DNA of 64,000 nucleotides, taken from contig CBDAQO010000002.1 of NCBI GenBank assembly GCA_965199105.1, positions 3,410,001-3,474,000 of the forward strand. Reading direction: 5' to 3'. Source of the stretch: LMUY01 sp965199105. Its GTDB lineage: Bacteria > Pseudomonadota > Alphaproteobacteria > Acetobacterales > Acetobacteraceae. The notes under the pieces are model-generated. The model was not told the origin of the DNA, ran no database searches, and saw only the letters and a program-made list of their open reading frames with translations. Below are positions 43,450 through 52,319 of the stretch, piece after piece; positions within the stretch are counted from its first letter, which is position 1, and the number at the start of each line of letters is the position of its first letter. Made by a program: the position numbers and the translations under genes.

Positions 43450-44772
43450 CTACTGCTTCATATCGAGCGTGGTCTGCAGCAGCGTGTTGGCGGTCGTCAC
43501 CACCTTGGCGTTGGCCGAATAGGCCTGCTGCGCCACGATCAGCTTGGTGAACTCGGTCGCTATGTCCACATTGGATCCCTCGAGCGAGCCCACCACGAGC
43601 GAACCGGCCGCCCCGCTGCCCGCCGACTGGGCGAGTGCGTCGCCCGAATTGATCGTTGGGGTGTAAGCTTGCCCGTTCTGTCGCTGCAGTTGATCAGGGT
43701 CGGCAAAGGTGGTCAACGGCACCTGGCCCACGATACGGGTTTGACCATTGTTGTAGTTGGCCACCACGTCGCCGCTGGTTTGCATCGTGATGCCGCTGAA
43801 CGATCCAGGCGCCACGCCGTCCTGGCTGATCCCTTCCAGCGTGTAGGTGCTGCCGGAATACTGCGTCACGCCGCTCGAGCCGCCGAAGCTGCCCAGGTTG
43901 AGCGTGATCGGCTGGTTGCCGTCGCCGAAGTTGGCGGTGAACCCCACCGTCGCCGCCCCATTTGGCGTGTAGTTGGACGTGGTCACGGTGCCGGTGCCAC
44001 CGGTGATGGTGCCGATCGTGCCGGCCGGCGTGTTGTTGACCGAGGCATTGCCGAACTGGACATTGGCGCTGCCCAGGGTGGGCGGGTTCGCGTCCGGCGC
44101 CGCAATCGACACGGTCCAGTTGTTGGCCGAGTTCTGCACCCAGTCGAGCGAGACGGTGTGCATCGTGCCATCGGCGTCATAAACGTTGACCTGCGACGCA
44201 ATCGGCGAGGCGGCCGTGCCGGTGCCGGTCGTGGGTGTCGCGGGCAAGTTGGCGTTCAGCGTCACGTTCTGGGTTGCCACGGGAGAGAACGCGCTCTGGT
44301 TGATCTGCAGCGGCGTGACTTGGGTCTGGTTGAGCACACCCGTTGTCGGGTTAACCGCGTAGCCGTTCAGCACCTGCCCCACGTCGTTTACCAGGTAGCC
44401 GTTCTTGTCGAGCGAGAAGTCGCCGTCCCGGGTATACTCGGTCTGGCTGCTCAGCACGGTGGAGGGCGTGGCGTCGCTGGTCTCCTGCGTAACCTGGAAG
44501 AAGCCGTTGCCCGAGATGGCGAGGCTCAGCGGGTTGCTGGACGCCGTGATCGTGCCCTGCACGTTGTTCTCGTATTGCGGAGTGGCGGTGACGAAGCCCG
44601 AGTCGTTCGTCGTCGCCGTGCTCGTGGTCAAGTAGTCTTCGAAGGTGGTGTTGACATCCTTATAGCCGGTGGTCTGGCTGTTTGCGACGTTGTCGCTGAT
44701 GTCGCTGAATGCGGCCGATTGCGCACTCAGTCCACTCACCGCGGTATCCAAGGCGCCAAACAACGAACTCAT
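43450..44772 (-). CDS. flgE: Flagellar hook protein FlgE
   Basis: The 440-residue protein starts MSSLFGALDTAVSGLSAQSAAFSDISDNVANSQTTGYK, the rod/hook motif, and ends SNVDIATEFTKLIVAQQAYSANAKVVTTANTLLQTTLDMKQ, the FlgE C-terminus. It polymerises into the hook. ATG at 44772 follows GGGAGGA; the longer frame upstream is not homologous. A sigma-54-like promoter lies 145 bases upstream, so it probably leads the flgE-flgK-flgL transcript. Confidence 0.93.
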   Translation of the reverse strand: MSSLFGALDTAVSGLSAQSAAFSDISDNVANSQTTGYKDVNTTFEDYLTTSTATTNDSGFVTATPQYENNVQGTITASSNPLSLAISGNGFFQVTQETSDATPSTVLSSQTEYTRDGDFSLDKNGYLVNDVGQVLNGYAVNPTTGVLNQTQVTPLQINQSAFSPVATQNVTLNANLPATPTTGTGTAASPIASQVNVYDADGTMHTVSLDWVQNSANNWTVSIAAPDANPPTLGSANVQFGNASVNNTPAGTIGTITGGTGTVTTSNYTPNGAATVGFTANFGDGNQPITLNLGSFGGSSGVTQYSGSTYTLEGISQDGVAPGSFSGITMQTSGDVVANYNNGQTRIVGQVPLTTFADPDQLQRQNGQAYTPTINSGDALAQSAGSGAAGSLVVGSLEGSNVDIATEFTKLIVAQQAYSANAKVVTTANTLLQTTLDMKQ

Positions 44773-44914
44773 AGCGAAATCCTCCCGAAAAAGCATGGCC
44801 CGCATGCGAGCGATTGCAGCAACGACGAACCCGGCTCGGCCAAGCGCCGCACCGCAACGCCGGCGTGCCACCGCAAACACCGACAGCGCATGACAACAGC
44901 GCACGGCACCCTGA

Positions 44915-44931
44915 CCGCACGAACCGTGCCA
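44915..44931 (-). promoter_or_regulatory. Sigma-54-like promoter for flgE
   Basis: On the minus strand TGGCACGGTTCGTGCGG has GG and GC at the -24/-12 spacing (10 bases between) and matches TGGCACG exactly in the -24 part. Initiation would be ~130 bases upstream of flgE. It contains the palindrome GCACG-AAC-CGTGC, which could also be a regulator site such as for FlbD. The rest of the 363-base flgE-fliK gap shows no gene. Confidence 0.6.
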
Positions 44932-45135
44932 TCATAACATCAGCCGGCAATGGCCTATTTCCGGCGCGGCAACCCCGCTTCCCGGCGCCGACCCAGCACT
45001 TACCGCCGGGCAGTTTTTGCCGACCAGGATCATCCGGTCAGCGCATTGGCGCGGAGGCCGGGCCAAAGCAGGGCGCTATGGATGGCACGCTGCCGCACGG
45101 TGTGGGACGGCATGGCGTTTGCGAGGGAGCGCGTC

Positions 45136-46377
45136 ATGGCAAGCCCTCCCCTTCCCCACTTCGCGGCCCTCCGTTCGCTTGGCAGCCTGGCAGCGGCGCC
45201 GGCACGTCCTCAGGCTGCGCCTAACGACAGCGTCGACGGCGCGACAACCGCTGCGCCGAGCGGGTTCGCAACCCTGCTGTCACAGCTTCAATCGGCCAAG
45301 GCCACCGTCGGCGCGACCAAGCTTGCGCCCCAGGCCGTACCCGTCGGCGCCACACCGGCCGGCATCACGGCGGCGACCGGCGATCAGCTCGCGGCGGCCG
45401 GCCCGGCGATTGCGCCCGGCGTCGCCGCCAAGGCAGACCCTAAGGCGGTGGCGACGGATCGACCCGGCGCCAAAAGCCGCGCTGCTGCCGGCCCCGATGC
45501 CTTGACCGCCGCGCCCACGCCAGACCTCGTTCCGCCGCCACCGGCTGCAGCCCTGGAACCTGCCGCGCCCGGAGGCCTGCGCCTGGCAGCCGCGTCAGTG
45601 CCCACGCTTGAACAGTTGGGCAGCGCTCCCCGCGCGGCCGGGCCCGAGCTGCCGCAAGCGCAAGCACAGAATAGCGTGGCGGTCGGCGCGGCAGAACCTG
45701 TATCGTTATTGGCGACAGTGCCAGCCGCCGCGATAACGCAGCCGGTGGACGCAACGGCGCTGCTCCCAGCGATCGAGCCCAGCGCGCCTTCCTTGCTCGC
45801 AGCATCGGCCACGCCGCCCGCCGCTGCGACCGCCGAACCGGCCATCAGCAAATCGGCCACGCCAGCGCCGGCGCCGGCCAGCCAGCAGGTGGCCCCCGCA
45901 CTGGTGCAGCTCAGCCATACCGCCACTGGCGGCCAGTTGACGGTGCGGCTGAACCCGGACGATCTCGGCCAAGTCCACATCCAGATCGACCGTGCGGCCA
46001 ACGGCAGCGCCAGTGTTCACGTGACCGCGGAACGGCCGGAAACCTTGCAGTTGCTCGCCTCCGACCAAGCCCAGCTCCATCGCGCGCTCGACCATGCCGG
46101 CCTGCCGCAAGAAGGCCGCACATTGACGCTGAGCCTGGCCCCGCCGGATGCCGCCGGGTCCGGCAGCTTCGGCCCAGGCGGCGGCAGCTCAAGCGGCGGC
46201 AGTTCAGGCGACGCCTCAGCCGGCAATCCGCAAAACGGCCAACAGGGTCGGCCCTCCAACTGGCGGCCCGGCAACGAGTCGGGTGCTTGGGGCAGTGGCA
46301 CCGATCCTGCAACGTTCTCCATCATCACTGGCGATGCGGCGACCCGCCTGCGCGCCGGCGTCGACATCACAGCTTAG
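45136..46377 (+). CDS. fliK: Flagellar hook-length control protein FliK
   Basis: The 413-residue protein has a long Ala/Pro-rich, low-complexity ruler region (to ~250), then the FliK C-terminal domain with GGQLTVRLNPDDLGQVHIQIDRAANGSASVHVTAERPETLQLL and LHRALDHAGLPQEG, followed by a Gly/Ser-rich tail. FliK sets hook length and switches export specificity. ATG at 45136 is preceded by GAGGGAG. It is 12 bases before flgD, forming the start of the plus-strand flagellar operon. Confidence 0.88.
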   Translation: MASPPLPHFAALRSLGSLAAAPARPQAAPNDSVDGATTAAPSGFATLLSQLQSAKATVGATKLAPQAVPVGATPAGITAATGDQLAAAGPAIAPGVAAKADPKAVATDRPGAKSRAAAGPDALTAAPTPDLVPPPPAAALEPAAPGGLRLAAASVPTLEQLGSAPRAAGPELPQAQAQNSVAVGAAEPVSLLATVPAAAITQPVDATALLPAIEPSAPSLLAASATPPAAATAEPAISKSATPAPAPASQQVAPALVQLSHTATGGQLTVRLNPDDLGQVHIQIDRAANGSASVHVTAERPETLQLLASDQAQLHRALDHAGLPQEGRTLTLSLAPPDAAGSGSFGPGGGSSSGGSSGDASAGNPQNGQQGRPSNWRPGNESGAWGSGTDPATFSIITGDAATRLRAGVDITA

Positions 46378-46389
46378 AGGAACCGAGCC

Positions 46390-47121
46390 ATGAGTGGGTC
46401 TATTGCCAGCCTAGCCAGCACAACGGGCGCATCAGCAAGCACCAGCGGCAGCAGCACCGGCAGCGCGTCCAGTTCGTCGACCAACGCGCTATCGTCGCTG
46501 ACCGACAACTTTAGCGACTTCCTCAACCTGCTGATGACGCAGTTGCAGAACCAGGATCCATCAAGCCCGATGGACACCAACCAGTTCACCTCCGAGCTGG
46601 TGCAGTTCAGCCAGGTCGAGCAGCAGATCACGACCAACTCGAGCCTCACCACGCTCATCCAGGCGACGCAAGGCAGCGAGACCATCCAGGCCAGCGACGT
46701 GGTTGGCCAGCAGGTGACGCTGAACAGCACCCAGCTCCCGCTGCAGAACGGCACGGGGGCGATCAACTTCAATACTCCAGCGGCCGAGCCGATCTCGATC
46801 TCCATCACCAACAGCGCCGGGCTGGACGTGAAGGACGTCTCGCTGACCTCGACCGCGGGGCAGAACACCTGGGCCTGGAACGGCACCAACAACTCGGGCG
46901 CCACCTTGCCCGACGGGGTCTACACCGCCACCGTAACGGGCGGCAGTTCCTCGGCCACCGCCAGCGCCGTCCCATTCACCGTGACCGGCACCGCAACGGG
47001 CGTGACCAACAGCAACGGCGTCGTGGCGCTGCAACTGGGCGCGCTGACCACGCCGTTCAGCAACGTGACGTCGGTCAACACCGCCGCCACAGGCAGCGGG
47101 TCCAGCACGTCCGGCAACTAA
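46390..47121 (+). CDS. flgD: Hook-capping protein FlgD
   Basis: The 243-residue protein has the FlgD N-terminal motif FLNLLMTQLQNQDPSSPMDTNQFTSELVQFSQVEQQI and a C-terminal immunoglobulin-like part with WNGTNNSGATLPDGVYTATV. FlgD caps the growing hook. The Ser-rich N-terminus (residues 1-35) is unusually low complexity. It follows fliK by 12 bases. Confidence 0.93.
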   Translation: MSGSIASLASTTGASASTSGSSTGSASSSSTNALSSLTDNFSDFLNLLMTQLQNQDPSSPMDTNQFTSELVQFSQVEQQITTNSSLTTLIQATQGSETIQASDVVGQQVTLNSTQLPLQNGTGAINFNTPAAEPISISITNSAGLDVKDVSLTSTAGQNTWAWNGTNNSGATLPDGVYTATVTGGSSSATASAVPFTVTGTATGVTNSNGVVALQLGALTTPFSNVTSVNTAATGSGSSTSGN

Positions 47122-47150
47122 GTGCCCAGGCGGCATAATCTGCCGGGTCG

Positions 47151-47175
47151 TTAACGGCTTGGTAACCTGCTTGCG
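47151..47175 (+). promoter_or_regulatory. Overlapping CtrA-like and sigma-54-like elements upstream of fliF
   Basis: TTAA-N7-GTAAC (47151-47166) is one mismatch from the CtrA consensus TTAA-N7-TTAAC. TGGTAACCTGCTTGCG (47160-47175) has GG and GC 10 bases apart, and TTGC as in -12 elements. The two overlap by 7 bases, 52-76 bases upstream of the fliF start. Both are predictions and only one may be real. Confidence 0.45.
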
Positions 47176-47226
47176 GCAACATCGGCTCGCGGCAGAAGGC
47201 CGCCGGGTAAAGGTGGGCTCGCGGGC

Positions 47227-48927
47227 ATGGCAGCGTTGCTGGAAGGGTTCAAGGCTCTTGGGGTAGGCCGGTTGATCGCGATGGCTGCGGTCGCCGGCTT
47301 CATGCTGATCATGCTCGCCTTCCTGGCCTTGCACGGCGGCAGCGGCAGCGACCATATGGCCATCCTCTACGCGGACATGGATCTGCGCGAGGCCGCCCAA
47401 ATCGCCGACCAGCTCGACCACGCCCACATCGCCCATGAGGTCGGCCCTGACGGCACGCGCATCTCCGTTCCAGCGTCCGACGTGCCACGCGCCCGCCTGT
47501 TGCTGGCCAAGGAAGGGCTGCCGTCAGGTGGATCGATTGGCTACGAAATCTTTGACCGTGGCGACGGGTTGACCGCCAGCCAATTCCAGCAGGCAATCAA
47601 CCAAACCCGGGCGATGGAAGGCGAACTGGCACGCTCGATCCGAATGATCTCCGGGGTTCGCGCCGCACGCGTACACTTGGTAATGCCGAAGCGGGAGCCG
47701 TTTTCACGGGATCAGCAAGAAGCCCAGGCCAGCATCGTGCTGACCATGGCGGGCGCCGCGCGGATGGACCGTGAGGGCGTGCAAGCCGTGCTCAACCTAG
47801 TCTCCGCGGCAGTGCCGGGCCTGCGCCCGCAAAACGTCGCCATCATCGACAGCCGCGGCAACCTGCTGGCCCGCGCAGGTGATCCTGGCGACAACGCGGC
47901 GGCGCAGACCGCCGCCGAGCTGAAGGCCGCCACCGAGCAGCGCCTCTCCCGCGCCGTCGAGGACATGCTCGAGCACACGCTGGGCGCCGGCCGGGTGCAG
48001 GCCGAGACGGCGGTCGACATGGATTACGACCAAGTCAAGCAGACCGAAGAGAAATACGACCCGGACAGCAAGGTCGAGCGATCGACGCAGAACAACAGCA
48101 GCACGAACAAGACCACCGAGCAGAACGCCACCGTCAGCGTCGGCAACAACCTGCCCAACGCCGACGCTGGCACCACGCCAGCCGGCAGCCAGGAACAGCG
48201 CACGGAAGAGACCACCAACTACGAGATCGGCAAAACCATCCGCACGGTGGTGCGAGACCAGCCATTGATCAAGCGGATTAGCTTGGCCGTCCTGGTGGAC
48301 CAGGTCGCGACCAAGGCCGCCGACGGCACCGTGACCTGGAAGGACCGCAGCCCCGACGAGCTGGCCCGCATCGCCGCCCTAGCCCGGAGCGCGATCGGCT
48401 TCGACGAGAAGCGTGGCGACAAGGTGGAGGTGGTCAGCATGCGCTTCACCAACACCGAGGAGCCCACCGATCTTGCAAAACCCGGCGTCTTCGGTGTCCC
48501 GGTCGACAAGTCGGACCTGATGCGCCTGGGTCAGACCGGGCTGCTTGGCCTGGTGGGCCTGGCCGCGCTGCTCTTCGTGCTCCGCCCCATGGTGATGCGG
48601 CTGACCACGGTCGGCGCCACCGCCATCGAGGGCACGACGGGCTCGGCCATGCTGCTGTCCCAAGCGGGCCTGCCGCCGGGCAGCGTCGTGCCTGGCGGGA
48701 TTGCACATGGGTCGGCCGGCGCCTTGGCCCTCGCCGGACCCGGCGGTGCCACCTCCGCGGGCACGATGCTGATCCCCGGCTCGTCGGACGAGTCGATGGT
48801 CCGCATCGGCAACATCGAAGGCGCCATGCGGGCATCCTCGCTGCGCAACGTGGCCGAACTGATCGAGAAGCATCCCGACGAAAGCTTGGCTGTGATGCGC
48901 AACTGGATGGCAAAGGAGCCAGGCTGA
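47227..48927 (+). CDS. fliF: Flagellar MS-ring protein FliF
   Basis: The 566-residue protein has an N-terminal membrane segment (residues ~16-38), YscJ-type ring-building motifs (ILYADMDLREAAQIADQLD, ISVPASDVPRARLLLAKEGLPSGG, FDRGDGLTASQFQQAINQTRAMEGEL), and a second membrane segment near 435-455. The C-terminal tail has the FliG-binding region (IEKHPDESLAVMRNWMAKE). It forms the MS ring that holds the rotor and export gate. It leads the fliF-fliG-fliH-fliN-flbD operon. Confidence 0.95.
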   Translation: MAALLEGFKALGVGRLIAMAAVAGFMLIMLAFLALHGGSGSDHMAILYADMDLREAAQIADQLDHAHIAHEVGPDGTRISVPASDVPRARLLLAKEGLPSGGSIGYEIFDRGDGLTASQFQQAINQTRAMEGELARSIRMISGVRAARVHLVMPKREPFSRDQQEAQASIVLTMAGAARMDREGVQAVLNLVSAAVPGLRPQNVAIIDSRGNLLARAGDPGDNAAAQTAAELKAATEQRLSRAVEDMLEHTLGAGRVQAETAVDMDYDQVKQTEEKYDPDSKVERSTQNNSSTNKTTEQNATVSVGNNLPNADAGTTPAGSQEQRTEETTNYEIGKTIRTVVRDQPLIKRISLAVLVDQVATKAADGTVTWKDRSPDELARIAALARSAIGFDEKRGDKVEVVSMRFTNTEEPTDLAKPGVFGVPVDKSDLMRLGQTGLLGLVGLAALLFVLRPMVMRLTTVGATAIEGTTGSAMLLSQAGLPPGSVVPGGIAHGSAGALALAGPGGATSAGTMLIPGSSDESMVRIGNIEGAMRASSLRNVAELIEKHPDESLAVMRNWMAKEPG

Positions 48928-48930
48928 ACC

Positions 48931-49944
48931 ATGCGTTCGATGGGCAATCAGACGAGTTTGACCGGCGCGCAGAAATCGGCGGTGCTCATGCTGGCGCTCG
49001 GTGAGGAGCAATCCGCCCGGCTGTTCGGTATGTTGCATGAGGACGAGATCAAGGAGATTTCGGCCGCCATGTCCCAGCTCGGCAGCATCAAGGCCGAGCT
49101 GGTGGAGGCGCTCTGCGTCGAGTTCGCCGAGAACATGGGCGGGATGAGCAGCCTGACCGGCACGTTCGAAAGCACCGAAAGGTTGCTGCAAAAGGCCCTC
49201 CCCCGCGACCGCGCCGCCCAGATCATGGAGGAAATACGCGGCCCCGCCGGCCGCACCATGTGGGACAAGCTCGGCAACGTCCACGAGGCCGTGCTCGCCA
49301 ACTACCTCAAGAATGAATACCCGCAAACCGTCGCGGTCGTGCTTTCAAAGATCAAGCCGGAACACGCCGCCCGGGTGCTGACCCTGCTGCCGGACAGCTT
49401 CTCGATCGAGGTCGTCATGCGGATGCTGCGCATGGAAAGCGTCCAGAAAGAAGTGCTGGACGGGGTCGAGCGCACCTTGCGCGCCGAGTTCATGTCCAAT
49501 CTTGCCCGATCCACCCGGCGTGATGCACACGAGATGATGGCGGAGATCTTCAACAACCTCGATCGCGCCAGCGAAACGCGGTTCGTGGCAGCGCTGGAAG
49601 AGCGCAACCGCGAGGCGGCCGACAAGATCAAATCGCTCATGTTCACCTTCGACGACCTGTCGCGGCTGTCCTCCACCGCCATCCAGGCGCTGCTGCGCGC
49701 CGTCGAGAAGGATAAGCTGCCGCTGGCTCTGAAGGGCGCGTCCGAAGGCCTGCGGGACCTTTTCCTCAAGAACTTGTCTGAGCGTGCGGGCAAGATGTTG
49801 CGCGACGACATCGAGGGCCTGGGCCCGGTCAAGCTGCGCGACGTGGATGATGCGCAGGCGGCGATCGTGGCCCTCGCCAAGGACCTGGCCGCCCAGGGCA
49901 CCATCGAGATCGGCGAAGGCAAGGACGAGGAGCTCGTCTACTAA
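48931..49944 (+). CDS. fliG: Flagellar motor switch protein FliG
   Basis: The 337-residue protein shows the armadillo-like FliG domains: LTGAQKSAVLMLALGEEQSARLF, EYPQTVAVVLSKIKPEHAARVLTLLP in the middle, and MFTFDDLSRLSSTAIQALLRAVEKDKLPLALKGAS with charged motor residues near the C-terminus. It transmits torque from the stator and binds FliF. It lies 3 bases after fliF. Confidence 0.95.
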   Translation: MRSMGNQTSLTGAQKSAVLMLALGEEQSARLFGMLHEDEIKEISAAMSQLGSIKAELVEALCVEFAENMGGMSSLTGTFESTERLLQKALPRDRAAQIMEEIRGPAGRTMWDKLGNVHEAVLANYLKNEYPQTVAVVLSKIKPEHAARVLTLLPDSFSIEVVMRMLRMESVQKEVLDGVERTLRAEFMSNLARSTRRDAHEMMAEIFNNLDRASETRFVAALEERNREAADKIKSLMFTFDDLSRLSSTAIQALLRAVEKDKLPLALKGASEGLRDLFLKNLSERAGKMLRDDIEGLGPVKLRDVDDAQAAIVALAKDLAAQGTIEIGEGKDEELVY

Positions 49945-49945
49945 C

Positions 49946-50641
49946 ATGAGCGCCACCCAATCCTCGCCGTCGCGTGGCAGCACGGGGCGGCCCAACCTCG
50001 CTGGCGTGCTCTACGCCGAGGATTTCGACGACGCGGGCACCACCAGCCCGCCGACCGAAGAGCAGGCCCCCGAGCCCGAGCTGATCGAGCCGGTTTTCAC
50101 CGCGGCAGAGCTGGAGGCGGCGCGGGCGGAAGGCCGCGGGCAAGGGCGGGCCGAAGCCGAGCGCGGCGTCGCGGCCTCACGCGTGCAAGTGCTCAAGCTC
50201 ATCGCGAGCAGCATGGACGAAGCCCGTGAGGCAGCGCGCCAGACCGCCGAACAGGCCGCCGAGGCGACCGTTCGCTGCATGCTCACCACGCTCACCGCCT
50301 GCCTGCCGGACCTATGCGCCCGCCACGGCGCTGGCGAGCTACGCGCCCTTATTCGCTGTGTGCTCCCGGCGCTGAGCGAGGAGCCGCGCATCACGGTGCG
50401 CGCCCATCCACACATGACGCCGGTGATCGAGGACGAGCTTGCGCTCCTTGAACCCGACATCGCCGAGCGCGTGACGCTGCAACCGTCCGAGGCCATCCCG
50501 CCGGGCGATGCACGCGTCACATGGTCGGACGGCTCGGCCTCGCGCCAGGCCGCCCGCGCCCGCACCGCCGTCACCGAGGCGCTCGCCGCCCTGGGGCTGC
50601 TCGAAAGTCGAACACTGCAACCGGAGATGACCGATGCCTGA
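49946..50641 (+). CDS. fliH: Flagellar export regulator FliH (FlbE-like)
   Basis: The 231-residue protein has an acidic N-terminus, a glycine-containing helix (AAELEAARAEGRGQGRAEAERG), a coiled-coil centre and a C-terminal domain like FliH/HrpE (TVRAHPHMTPVIEDELALL). It would regulate the FliI ATPase, although fliI is not in the window. The start ATG at 49946 lies 1 base after the fliG stop. The gene order is that of the alphaproteobacterial fliF operon, where this position holds flbE. Confidence 0.78.
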   Translation: MSATQSSPSRGSTGRPNLAGVLYAEDFDDAGTTSPPTEEQAPEPELIEPVFTAAELEAARAEGRGQGRAEAERGVAASRVQVLKLIASSMDEAREAARQTAEQAAEATVRCMLTTLTACLPDLCARHGAGELRALIRCVLPALSEEPRITVRAHPHMTPVIEDELALLEPDIAERVTLQPSEAIPPGDARVTWSDGSASRQAARARTAVTEALAALGLLESRTLQPEMTDA

Positions 50642-50948
50642 AAACATGGACCTGGTGGAACTGCCCGAAATCGCCCCAGGCAGCGGCGGTACCCGCGCCA
50701 TTCGGGACCTTGAAGCCGTCTACGATATTCCTGTCACGGTCAGCGCCGTGCTCGGCAAGGCCACCATGCAGGTCAGCCAACTGCTCAAGCTCGGCCGCGG
50801 CGCCGTCGTCGAGCTGGACCGTAAGCTTGGCGAAGCGATCGACATCTACGTGAACAACCGCCTCGTCGCGCGCGGCGAAGTGGTGATGGTGGACGACAAT
50901 CGGCTCGGCGTCACGATGACTGAAATCGTCAAGGCGGATCGCTCGTGA
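50634..50948 (+). CDS. fliN: Flagellar motor switch protein FliN
   Basis: The 104-residue protein is a single SpoA domain: IPVTVSAVLGKATMQVSQLLKLGRGAVVELDRKLGEAIDIYVNNRLVARGEVVMVDDNRLGVTMTEIV. It is part of the C-ring switch complex. It overlaps fliH by 8 bases and the next gene by 4 bases. fliM is not in the window. Confidence 0.95.
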   Translation: MPENMDLVELPEIAPGSGGTRAIRDLEAVYDIPVTVSAVLGKATMQVSQLLKLGRGAVVELDRKLGEAIDIYVNNRLVARGEVVMVDDNRLGVTMTEIVKADRS

Positions 50949-52282
50949 GTCAGGCGGGCATGCGTGTCCTGCTGGTCGGCTCCCTGTCGGGTGAACTGGG
51001 CAAGGCGGCGCGCATCGCCATCGCCCGGGGCGTCAAGCTCGACCAGGTTGACAGCGTGGACGCCGCGATTGCCCGCCTGCGCGCCGACGCTCGCGTCGAC
51101 CTCGTGCTATGCGACGTTTGCAACGACGTCGGCGCTCTCGTGCGTGGCCTGGCTGCCGAACGCATGGCCGTGGCCGTCGTCGCCTGCGGCACCGACACCG
51201 ACGCCGCGGCCGCGGTCCGTGCCATCCGGGAGGGCGCCCGCGAGTTCCTGCCCCTGCCGCCGGACCCCGACCTCATCGCCGCCATCCTGGAGGCCGCCAG
51301 CGGCGACGGTCACACGCTGATCGCGCGCGACCCGGTGATGCTGGCGACCCTCAAGCGCGCCGACCAGGTCGCCGGGTCGGAAGCGTCGGTCTTGATCACC
51401 GGGGAAAGCGGCACGGGCAAGGAGGTCCTGGCCCGCCACATCCACCGCAAGTCCCGTCGCGCCAACGGCCCCTTCATCGCGCTCAACTGCGCCGCAATCC
51501 CGGAAAACCTGCTCGAGTCGGAGATGTTCGGGCACGAGAAGGGTGCGTTCAGCGGTGCTGCGGCGCGTCGGGTCGGCAAGTTCGAGGCCGCCGATGGCGG
51601 CACGCTGCTGCTCGACGAGATCAGCGAAATGGACGTCCGGCTGCAGGCCAAGCTGCTGCGCGCCATCCAGGAACGTGAGATCGACCGCCTCGGCGGCGCG
51701 GCGCCGGTGAAGATCAACGTCCGCATCCTAGCCACCAGCAACCGGGATTTACTGACGGACTCCGCCGCCGGGCGCTTTCGGGAGGACCTCTACTTCCGCC
51801 TCAACGTCGTCAGCTTGCGCATCCCGGCGCTGCGCGAGCGACCAGGCGACATTGCAGCCTTGGCCGAACACTACGCCCGCCATTATGCCGAGGTGAACGG
51901 CATGCCGGCCCGCCCGCTCTCAGCTCTGGCCCACATCCGCCTCGCCCGCCACGGCTGGCGCGGCAATGTGCGCGAGCTAGAGAACACCATCCATCGCGCC
52001 GTTTTGCTGTCCATGGGCGACGAGGTGGACGAGGTGGAGCTCCCCGACGCCGGACCGCGCCCAACCGTCGCCGCCGCGTCCGACAGCACGGGGACCTTGG
52101 TGGGACGAACAGTCGACGACGTCGAGCAAGATCTCATCCTGCAAACCCTCACCCACACCCTGGGCAACCGCACCCATGCCGCCACCATCCTCGGCATCTC
52201 CATCCGGGCACTGCGCAACAAGCTGCGGGACTACGCCGCCGCCGGCGTCAGCGTGACCCCGCCGGCAGGTATGGCGGCGTGA
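50945..52282 (+). CDS. flbD: Sigma-54-dependent flagellar regulator FlbD
   Basis: The 445-residue protein has a degenerate receiver-like N-terminus (to ~125), a AAA+ domain with GESGTGKE (Walker A), GAFSGA (normally GAFTGA) and GGTLLLDEI (Walker B), and a C-terminal Fis-type helix-turn-helix (RTHAATILGISIRALRNKL). FlbD drives late flagellar promoters with sigma-54 in alphaproteobacteria, matching the sigma-54-like sites seen here. GTG at 50945 overlaps the fliN TGA. Confidence 0.92.
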   Translation: MSQAGMRVLLVGSLSGELGKAARIAIARGVKLDQVDSVDAAIARLRADARVDLVLCDVCNDVGALVRGLAAERMAVAVVACGTDTDAAAAVRAIREGAREFLPLPPDPDLIAAILEAASGDGHTLIARDPVMLATLKRADQVAGSEASVLITGESGTGKEVLARHIHRKSRRANGPFIALNCAAIPENLLESEMFGHEKGAFSGAAARRVGKFEAADGGTLLLDEISEMDVRLQAKLLRAIQEREIDRLGGAAPVKINVRILATSNRDLLTDSAAGRFREDLYFRLNVVSLRIPALRERPGDIAALAEHYARHYAEVNGMPARPLSALAHIRLARHGWRGNVRELENTIHRAVLLSMGDEVDEVELPDAGPRPTVAAASDSTGTLVGRTVDDVEQDLILQTLTHTLGNRTHAATILGISIRALRNKLRDYAAAGVSVTPPAGMAA

Positions 52283-52319
52283 CGCAACAACCCACCCGGA
52301 CGCTGGAGCACGCTCGCTG

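Noticed and set aside
44951..44965. GG-N10-GC element on the plus strand before fliK
   Set aside because: It matches only the GG and GC pairs; the rest differs from the sigma-54 consensus. It is 170 bases from the fliK start.
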